A stretch of 64,000 nt of DNA, taken from the NCBI GenBank assembly GCA_017654935.2, contig CM065701.1, positions 1,042,293 through 1,106,292 on the forward strand. Direction: 5' to 3'. This document shows positions 56,258 to 64,000 of the stretch, piece by piece (the first letter of the stretch is position 1; every line of letters starts with the position of its first letter). The notes under the pieces were generated by a model. The model was not told the origin of the DNA, searched no databases, and was given only the letters and a program-made list of their open reading frames with translations. The DNA comes from Phymorhynchus buccinoides (taxonomy: Eukaryota; Mollusca; Gastropoda; Neogastropoda; Raphitomidae). The position numbers were made by a program, and so were the translations under genes.

Positions 56258-56455
56258 ATGAAAGTTACCGTCCTCTTCTTTCTGTCTATCATAACCTCCG
56301 TCGCACATGTGTCTTTCTCCAGGAGAGGAACCGGGACTTCAGATGGGCCGTACCCACTGACTGACTGGCACTGTAGTCACCTTACATGGACAAACGGGCA
56401 CTGTCACGTGCATTCATATGCAACAAATCATAAAATGTCATGTCATATATTGTAG
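56258..56455 (+). CDS. Possible small secreted peptide (hypothetical)
   Basis: 65 codons starting MKVTVLFFLSIITSVAHVSF, a convincing signal-peptide profile, then a short His/Cys-containing tail (WHCSHLTW, GHCHVHSY, SCHIL). The mirrored region in the right arm (about 58195-58365) carries many small insertions and loses the frame. No family recognised; chance is possible for a frame this short. Confidence 0.25.
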   Translation: MKVTVLFFLSIITSVAHVSFSRRGTGTSDGPYPLTDWHCSHLTWTNGHCHVHSYATNHKMSCHIL

Positions 56456-57332
56456 CCATTTTTCTAAAGAGGCAAGCGTAGCCATTACGGTTGTTTGGAT
56501 TCTGAGAACAACTTGATTGAAGGAGGGGAGGGCTAACTTATGCTAAAAGTAAAAGTACCACAACAACGGACTATTATTAGACCTTACTGCCATGCTGCGA
56601 AATTACAAAAGCATTCAGTTTAGAAATCATTAACAATGGACATTTACAAAATAGTTTCAATTGTTTCCTGCATTCAATGCATCAAACGATTTATTAAATC
56701 CGAACAAGTTTAAAGCATCTGACATTACACCACACAACATCAACGAATTAAAACCGAAGAATTAAAGTTTATAACATCACACACCATAGACTCATGGTCT
56801 AGTGGAGAGGACCCACACAGTTTCTCTACATACAAGAGGCAGTAGACACTCCCAATAGACGAAGCGGGCTTTACATACACATCGGCACTCACGACACCTG
56901 GTACACAACACCCAAACACTCACTGGTATATTGGAGAGGACCACAGTTTCCTTGACCAGGTGGGACAGCGGACACTCTCAGCAGATGAAGCCGATGCTTT
57001 TACTACACATCGTCACACACACATGGTACGCACACACACACACTCACTGGTACACACACACACACAACACCACACACACACCAAACACATCTGGTGCACA
57101 TACACACACTCACTGGTACACACACACACACACATGGTACACACACACACAACACCACAATGGTACACACACACCACAAATAATGGTCATATTGGGAGGA
57201 ACCCACACCGTTTCCTTGACCACATGGGGCAGTGGACACTCCAACACGTCACACCACACACACTCATGGGTCATATTGGAGAGGACCACACCGTTTCTTG
57301 ACCCGTGGGACAGTGGACACTCCAAACACGTG
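56456..57332. repeat. Left inner arm, CA-rich tandem units
   Basis: From 56930, imperfect units of TATTGGAGAGGACCACACCG, TTTCCTTGACC, GGGACAGTGGACACTCC and CA-rich runs. The centre of the inverted repeat is near CACGTG (57327-57332). Confidence 0.8.
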
Positions 57333-58440
57333 CTTCAAGGAAAACGGTGTGGGGTCCTCTCCAATATGACCAGTGAGTGTGTGTGTTTGACGTGTTGGAG
57401 GTGTCCACTGCCCAATGTGGTCAAGGAACGGTGTGGGTCCTCTCCAATATGACCAGTGTAGTGTGTGTGGGTGTACAGTGTGTGTGTGTGTGTCGTGTAC
57501 AGTTGTGTGTGTGGGTGTTGTGTATCAGTGAGTGTGGTATGTGCACCAGTGTGTGTGTGTGTGTTTTGTGTGTGTGTGTTGTGTGTTGTACAGTAGTGTG
57601 TGATGTGTGCGTACCGTGTGTGTGTGACGATGTGTATGTAAAAAGTCTCGGCTTCATCTGCTGGAGTGTCCGCCTGTCCCACCTGGCAAGAAAATGTGGG
57701 TCCTCTCCACTAGGACCAGTGAGTGGTGATGTGTGTGTACCATGTGCTTGAGTGACGATGTGTATGTAAAAGCCGGCTTCGTCATTGGTGAGTGTCTACT
57801 GCCTCTTGTTGTAGAGGAAACTGTGTGGGTCCTCTCCAATATGCCAGTGCGTCTATGTGTGTGATGTTAGAAACTTTAATTCATTCGTTTAATTCGTGAT
57901 GTGGTGTGGTGTAATGTCAGAGCCTTAACTTGTTCGGTTTAATAAATCGTGATGCATGATGCAGGAAAAACAATTTGAAACTTTATTTTGTAAATAAGTC
58001 ATTGTTATGATTTCTAAACTGAATGCTTTGTAAAGTTCCAGCAGTGGCAGTAGGTCTTATAATAGTCATGTTGTGGTACTTTTAATTTTAGCAAAGTTAG
58101 CCCTCACCTCTTCAATCAAGTTGTTCTAGAATCCAAAACAACCGTAAATGGCTAAGCTTCCTCTTAGAAAAATGGCTACAATATTATGACATGACACATT
58201 GTATGATTTGTTGCCATTCTGAGCATGACAGGCCGTTTGTCATGTAAGGCGACTACCAGGGTCAGTCAGTCAGTGGTGTACGGCCCCCTGCTGAAGGCCC
58301 TGCGTTTTCCTCCTGGAGAAAGGACACGATGGCAGACGGAGGTATATAGTACAGGAAAGAAAGAGGACGGTAATCCTTTCATCACTTGATTACGAGTGTA
58401 ACTGTCTTTTCCCCCCATGAACTGTGTCTTTTTCTTTTTT

Positions 58441-58729
58441 TAACCTCTTCACTGCCCCGTCAGGATATTTCGTCAACTTCGGTACCATATAAAAGGCCCC
58501 GTAACGGAAAATGTCAACGGTTATTTCTAAGAGTTCCCTTTTTATACATATGCTTTCCGCAGTATGTTCGAATGCATGTGAGAGTGTCTCAAATGATAGT
58601 ATATCAATTCCCTTCCAGAAAGCATAGGTAATGCACTTTTTGTTCAGAAAGTTTGTGATGACTCGGCACTAAAACGGCTGGCAAATAGTTGAACCGGAAA
58701 CGGAAACGGGCCGGCCAGTGAAGGGGTTA
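58441..58729. mobile_element. TAACC MITE, right arm
   Basis: TAACCTCTTCACTGCCCCGT ... GGCCAGTGAAGGGGTTA. Mirror of 55893-56203 with several small differences. Confidence 0.75.
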
Positions 58730-59941
58730 ACTTCTTTTCTTCTTTCTTCTTTTTCTTTCTTTTTCCACTACGTGCTACTGATTCCTGCTCGTGCAACTTG
58801 TTGAAATACGAGCTTTAATCAGTTATTTTATTTTTTGTTTTTTGGATGACATGGGATAATTCGTATGCTTCAAACATTCAGTTGGCCAACGTTTTAGCTG
58901 ACAAAGATTTATAATAAATTGCATTATCGCTCTTTTAACATTTTTAGGTTGTTGCGGATTTTTTCGTTGTCTGAATTGATTCCTGATTACGGTAATGTAC
59001 TTGATTTTGAACACCATAAAGAATTAATACCCTCGTCATCAAAAAGCCTTGACAATCTGCGATCTGTTAATCATAAGGAAATGAAAGAGGAAAAAAATAT
59101 ACGGAGGAGAAACCTTCGGGACACCTGTGCCGTACAATATTTTGCCATTCTTTCTTTTACTATTTGCCGGGATTGGCATGGAGTCCCTCCGCGTTTCGCG
59201 GGACACATTGTTAGTGTATGTGTATTGGCTAACCCTCTGAAAATACTGGCTGGTTAAAAGGGCATTCACGGCCCTTGAATGCCGCAGCGCGAAAAATGAA
59301 ATCCATTCTCTATGCGTGACCCAAAAGGCTTCATACAACAGTGAAAACTCACTTTCAAATGCTATTCAGCAGAACAGATAACACTGAATACAAACGCAAC
59401 AAAACCTCCGACAAGGCCAAGCCAATCGCTCTTGTAATACACCCTTTTTTCAATCCTCTCTGAAAATTACACGAGGTCATCTGAGCAAATAGGAATTGTT
59501 CGGAAATACTTAAGGAGAGTAATTTTCATGGTATGTGTGAGTGATCTTGCCTAATTCAATCACTAGTCAAACAGGGGAAGTTTACTCTACCAACAGGTAG
59601 ATCTCCCATCAGGTAGATCCCCCAGCTCTCGAATCGTGTGTTCTGAGTGCAGACACAGGCAATGGAAACACTCGTGCTTTTGTCATTCTAAAAATGCCTG
59701 TTCATTTATGTTTTTACATCACATTTTGAAAGCTTATAAAAAAATGTTTTGAAACGCGTTGAACTCGCATTCCTGCGGTTTCCAGCTCCGACGCCATTGT
59801 TGCTTAGGTGTTTGACCGCAGTAATGGAGTCGTAAACAACTCTAATTTTTCACGACGTGCTTCTCCCCTTTGGTCTTCTTTCTTCGGAAAATCGGTTTTC
59901 GCTCGCCACCGCCTGACTGCTTGTTGCGTTAGGCCTTGCAG

Positions 59942-60153
59942 AGAATGTGTACGCTTCGTGCCAACACATCGGAGAGACACGGGGAGACGAACGTGCTCGG
60001 ACGCTGTCTGTGACACACGCGCCGGCACACGGCCCGGGTGGAGCCACTCTGCTGAGACACGCTGGATCTCCGGAAGCTCCGACCTGCATCCACTCGGCTC
60101 ATGGCTGTTCCCCCTGCGAGTCCACTCGACCGCCACGATACCGCCACGAAGAT
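59942..60153 (+). pseudogene. Importin-alpha-like penultimate exon, corrupted (right arm)
   Basis: Acceptor (CTTGCAG) and donor (GTGAGT) positions are conserved, but the interval is 212 bp, 44 bp more than the left arm's 168 bp. The excess is spread as many 1-3 bp insertions plus a scrambled segment near 60070-60140, so the frame is destroyed. Identity to the left arm is abruptly perfect again from the donor onward. Confidence 0.8.
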
Positions 60154-60179
60154 GTGAGTGCAGAAAACGCATTTGTTCT

Positions 60180-60885
60180 ATGGATTTTTTCAGTAAGTGT
60201 GTGTGTGTGTGTCCTCTGTTGAAACATGCAGACCTGGAATCACTACACATGGCCATGGCATTCTGCGAGTCCGTGCTCAGATACTGCGAAGATGCGAGTA
60301 CAGAAAACGTGGACGTTTTTGCATTTGTTCTGTGGGTGGTTTCAGCAAGTGTGTGTGTGTGCGTTTGGTGTGTGTGTGTCCTCTGTTGAAGAAAGAGAGA
60401 GAGATTGTGTGTGTGAAAGAGAAAGACAGAGTGTGTGTGGTGTGTGTGTGTGTATCCGTCCTCTGTTCAAACAAGCAGAACTGGAATCACAGTACACATG
60501 GCCATGGCCTTCTGCAAGTCTGTGCTCAGATACTGCCAAGATGTGAGTACAGAAAACGTGGACGTTTTTGCATTTGTTCTGTGGGGTGTTTCAGCAAGTG
60601 TTTGTGTGCAATATGTTGGTTTTGTTTTGTGCGTGTGTGTGTGTGTGTCCTCTGTTCAAACATGCGGACCTGGAATCACAGTACACATGGCCATGGCATT
60701 CTGCAAGTCTGTGCTCAGATACTGCGAAGATGTGAATACAGAAAATGCATTTGTTCTATGGGGGTTCTCCAGCAATGTGTGTGTGTGTGTGGCATGTGTG
60801 TTTGGTGTGCGTGTGTGTGTGTCTGTTGAAACATGCGGACCTGGAATCACTACATATGGCCATGGCCTTCTGCAAGTCACATCAT
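60180..60885 (+). repeat. Array of duplicated exon 3' ends with donor sites (right arm)
   Basis: Mirror of 54150-54830: copies at about 60222-60300, 60470-60545, 60655-60735 and 60830-60880, each with HMAMAFC.SVLRYC-type coding. Confidence 0.85.
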
Positions 60886-60894
60886 TGATCTATC

Positions 60895-61490
60895 CCTTTC
60901 ATTTTCTATAGGCGCGGTTCATGTTTGAGTGATGTTTTTTTTGTTTTTATCAGTCTTGTTTGCTTTTTGACAATTTACCATTTCATATTGTGACGAAAAA
61001 TATTGATTTTTCTTTCCATTTTCTTCAGCGCGCGGTTCATTTTTTTAGGGAATGTTTTTTTTGTGGGTTTTTTTTTTAATGTTTGTTTTGGGGGGGGGGG
61101 CTTTTGACAATTTACCATTTCATATTGTGACGAAAAATATTGATCTTTCTTTCATTTTCTTCAGGCGCGGTTCATTTTTTAGGAATGTTTTTAGTGGGGT
61201 GTTTTTTTTTATCAGTGTTTGCTTTTGACAATTTTACTATTTTATATTGTAATAAAAAATATTGATCTTTCCCTTTCACTTTCTTCAGGCGCGGTTCATG
61301 TTTGATGGAAGGTTTTTTGATCAGTTTGCTTTTGACAATTTTACTATTTTATATTGTAATAAAAAATATTGATCTTTCCCTTTCACTTTCTTCAGGCGCG
61401 GTTCATGTTTGATGGAAGGTTTTTTGATCAGTTTGCTTTTGACAATTTACTATTTTATATTGTAATAAAAAAATATTGATCTTTCCCACC
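60895..61490 (+). repeat. Array of duplicated 3' splice sites (right arm)
   Basis: Five units with TTTCTTCAG or TCTATAG followed by GCGCGGTTCAT (near 60913, 61029, 61165, 61288, 61397), one more than was clear in the left arm. Confidence 0.88.
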
Positions 61491-62174
61491 TTTCACATGG
61501 GTGAAAGTAGTTCAGGCATTCTCCTGAAATCAGGATTAGAAAAGCTGATAGAAAGAGTCTTCAGGATTGGCCATATTGTCATCCGGATCCACGGTCTTAT
61601 AAAATCCACCAATTCTTGCCAAAATTGATGGCAGATTAAAAACAAGATGATAGACACGCAATTCTAACACTATCCCCACCCCATAACACAAGACACACAC
61701 ACACACACGCGCGGAAAAATTAGTTTTAATGCGGTCACCACTTCAGGAAAGGGAAGATTCAAAGAACATCAGAACGTGTCCTTTTCAGGAGTGAGAAAAA
61801 TGTTTTACTTCCGTCGTCATTCGGATGAACAATAAACTAATGTAAAAAAAAAAAAAATTGGGAGGCGCGCCTCTGTGCTGCGACGCGCTCTCCAGGTGGA
61901 AGAAACCAGAATTTCTCAGAGACGCCTCTATAAAGTACCTAATACCAAATACCATGTTGGTCTTCAGTGTCGATGTAACTGGCAGCGTCAGACTTTCAAG
62001 TTGGTCGCCATGACGAAGTCCACTGTCTTATCCAGGTCGGAGCGGCTGCCCTAAAGCTGCACCTGCAACTCCACCCACCCCTGGCCAGGTTTGGCATCGT
62101 AGAGCATCATTGTTTGGGGCATGTGTTGTAGTATGTGTTCAGTTACCTAATACCATGCCTTTCGTTTTGTTCAG
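61491..62174 (+). other. Rest of last intron, right arm
   Basis: Mirror of 52994-53640 with scattered substitutions and indels. No exon seen. Confidence 0.5.
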
Positions 62175-62318
62175 GCGCGGTTCGTGTTCGAGGAGTGCGG
62201 CGGGGTGTCCTGCCTGGAGCAGTTGGAGAACCACCCCAACTCCGACATCCAGAGCCAGGCCCAGGACCTGGTGGACAATTACTTCGGGGACGAGGCGGAG
62301 GACGACTGCGATGACTGA
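62175..62318 (+). CDS. Importin-alpha-like last exon (right arm)
   Basis: As far as I can read, identical to the left-arm exon over all 144 bp, with the same TTTTGTTCAG acceptor and TGA. It encodes the final armadillo repeat and acidic end. With a broken penultimate exon upstream it is probably not expressed as a proper importin alpha, if the arm is real. Confidence 0.75.
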   Translation, partial: ARFVFEECGGVSCLEQLENHPNSDIQSQAQDLVDNYFGDEAEDDCDD

Positions 62319-62339
62319 ATTCAATTATACCTGTCAGAA

Positions 62340-63192
62340 ATGTTTTAGTGCTGAATGATTGAAATTGCGTGCTAGAAAGTAGTAATGAGTTTGAATGTAC
62401 CCGCTGAATGATTGAAATTGTGTGTTAGAAAGTAGTGAAGAGTGATGAGTTTGAATGTACCCGCTGAATGATTGTGTGTTAGAAAGTAGTGAAGAGTGAT
62501 GAGTTTGAATGTACCCACTGACTGATTCAAATTGTGTGTTAGAAAGTAGTGAAGAGTGATGAGTTTGAATGTACCCACTGAATGATTGTGTGTTAGAAAG
62601 TAGTGAAGAGTGATGAGTTTGAATGTACCCGCTGAATGATTGTGTGTTAGAAAGTAGTGAAGAGTGATGAGTTTGAATGTACCCGCTGAATGATTGTGTG
62701 TTAGAAAGTAGTGAAGAGTGATGAGTTTGAATGTACCCGCTGAATGATTGTGTGTTAGAAAGTAGTGAAGAGTGATGAGTTTGAATGTACCCACTGAATG
62801 ATTGTGTGTTAGAAAGTAGTGAAGAGTGATGAGTTTGAATGTACCCACTGACTGATTCAAATTGTGTGTTAGAAAGTAGTGATGAGTTTGAATGTACCCA
62901 CTGAATGATTGAAAATGTGTGTTGGAAAGCAGTGAAGGGTGATGAGTTTGAATGTACCCAGACTGATTGAAATTGTGTGTTAGAAAGTAGTGAAGAGTGA
63001 TGAGTTTGAATGTACCCACTGACTGATTCAAATTGTGTGTTAGAAAGTAGTGAAGAGTGATGAGTTTGAATGTACCCAGACTGAATGAAAATGTGTGTTG
63101 GAAAGCAGTGAAGGGTGATGAGTTTGAATGTACCCAGACTGATTGAAATTGTGTGTTAGAAAGTAGTGAAGAGTGATGAGTTTGAATGTACA
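62340..63192. repeat. 3'-flanking satellite, right arm
   Basis: Mirror of 51986-52830. Same unit family (GATGAGTTTGAATGTACCC), unit order only partly the same as on the left. Confidence 0.95.
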
Positions 63193-63349
63193 GTATTTTA
63201 CGGACTATAAGGCGACACTTTTATTTATCCTAGACTGAGGCCCCCGCGCCTTATAATGTGACTATATATAGTAAGAACCTATAATTAAGAACATCTGAAT
63301 TTTGTGTACAACTTTGGGGGGGTGCGCCTTGTAGTCCGTAAATTACGGT
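63193..63349. mobile_element. GCGCCTTATA MITE, right arm copy
   Basis: TATTTTACGGACTATAAGGC ... CCTTGTAGTCCGTAAATTAC, mirror of 51829-51985. Confidence 0.85.
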
Positions 63350-64000
63350 AGTGAAGAGTGACGAGTTTGAAATGTAGTTATGTGTGGAGGATGAAATGAA
63401 AACAGCATGCCCATTGATGCACCTAGGGTTGGAAAGTGAAAGGACTTCTTCTTCTTCTGCATTCCCAGGCCACATGGCCATAATGCGATGAGGTACGTAT
63501 ATGTCCGGTGGTTTTCAATTTTCACTGGTCTCCACCGCTGCGTACAGCCGACACTTTACGATTCCCGGAGGAACTCAAAAGAGAAACATTATTTGCAAAG
63601 ATTTTTTTGAAAAAAGGCAGGAGATTGGAACCAATAATTCAGAAAGATAGTAGATGACAGTAAGGAAAGGGAAAAGGCACAGTCAAAGATTTATGGATTA
63701 GAGGAAGTTACATGTACTGAACTTCCAGAGGTGGGTGGAACTATTTTAACTGAAGCACAACAAACAAACTCTGGTATCCCCACGGTAGAAAAGGAGAATT
63801 CTAGTACAATAATTGTGAAAGCGTATGAAGAATAAAACAAGTGCATTATGAGAAAGAACAATACTAAATGCATGTTTGAATAAAAGGATGAAAGCAGCCA
63901 ATATAAGATTGAATCCTCTAGTCCTTGTAACTTTTGGGACAAGACAAAATGTGGCAGATAAACCGAATCCGCCGATAAACGAACATCGAGATACTGTGTG
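63350..64000. other. Outer right arm and window end
   Basis: Mirrors 51269-51828 up to about 63936. The last 64 bp are unique. No gene recognised. Confidence 0.5.

Larger units (their letters stand above)
51269..57332. repeat. Left arm of giant inverted repeat
   Basis: Homology to the right arm begins at TACAAGGACTAGA and continues to the centre near 57.33 kb. Landmarks in inverse order on the other side: AGAAGAAGAAGTCCTTTCAC, a GCGCCTTATA MITE, the TACATTCAAACTCATCAC satellite, importin-alpha last exon, acceptor array, exon-fragment array, penultimate exon, a TAACC MITE, then CA-rich repeats. Confidence 0.95.
57333..63936. repeat. Right arm of giant inverted repeat
   Basis: Mirrors the left arm to about TACAAGGACTAG (complement) near 63936. 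Distances between landmarks are longer than on the left: penultimate exon to centre 2.61 versus 2.29 kb; exon to exon 2.02 versus 1.88 kb; last exon to outer end 1.62 versus 1.58 kb. Confidence 0.95.

Overview
The window is repeat-rich eukaryotic (metazoan) DNA. Spliceable exons with GT-AG borders, long introns, abundant (TG)n/(CT)n microsatellites, minisatellites, Ty3/Gypsy, DIRS and LINE remnants, SINE tails ending in GCGCTATA plus an AT-rich tail, and many inverted-repeat MITEs all point this way. The mix suits a marine invertebrate, plausibly a mollusc, but no diagnostic host gene fixes the species. A 500-N gap (20020-20519) marks it as a draft scaffold.

1-9.5 kb is a run of tandem arrays: a 20-bp minisatellite, a C-rich tract, two adjacent foldback elements, a 30-bp array inside a possible decapeptide-repeat ORF, a 78-bp array, and a 184-bp satellite whose monomers alternate in two types (368-bp higher-order unit). 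9.9-11.2 kb is an 820-bp-offset duplication rich in alternating purine-pyrimidine DNA. 12.2-16.4 kb holds a decayed Gypsy element on the minus strand (gag, protease-RT-RNase H, integrase). 17-18.7 kb is a 35-bp satellite, followed by a SINE tail, a LINE 3' end, the gap, and a degraded DIRS reverse transcriptase (20.5-21.4 kb). 21.4-35 kb is mostly non-coding with three local dispersed repeat families, a 392-bp tandem duplication, a CAGTGG/TA MITE and a nested set in which a hAT-like fragment sits inside a TTAACCC MITE.

37.4-45.25 kb appears to be one large hAT-like DNA transposon: inverted CAGGGTTC ends, subterminal GGAC motifs, a minus-strand transposase with its middle deleted, a second transposon-type coding segment, and a small multi-exon gene, all sitting inside a split MITE. 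45.3-51 kb carries more MITEs, a compound TG repeat and a long/short MITE pair.

51.27-63.94 kb is a giant inverted repeat centred near 57.33 kb. Each arm carries the last two exons of an importin-alpha-like (armadillo repeat) gene, transcribed outward from the centre, with no upstream exons between them. The intron contains repeated copies of its own donor-side exon fragment and of its own acceptor plus the start of the last exon. The right arm is longer than the left and, in places, full of small insertions, while other patches are identical. That pattern may reflect a fold-back read in the assembly or a real palindrome homogenised in patches.

Apart from the importin-alpha exons, no ordinary host gene can be identified with confidence. 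Most long reading frames here are by-products of tandem repeats.
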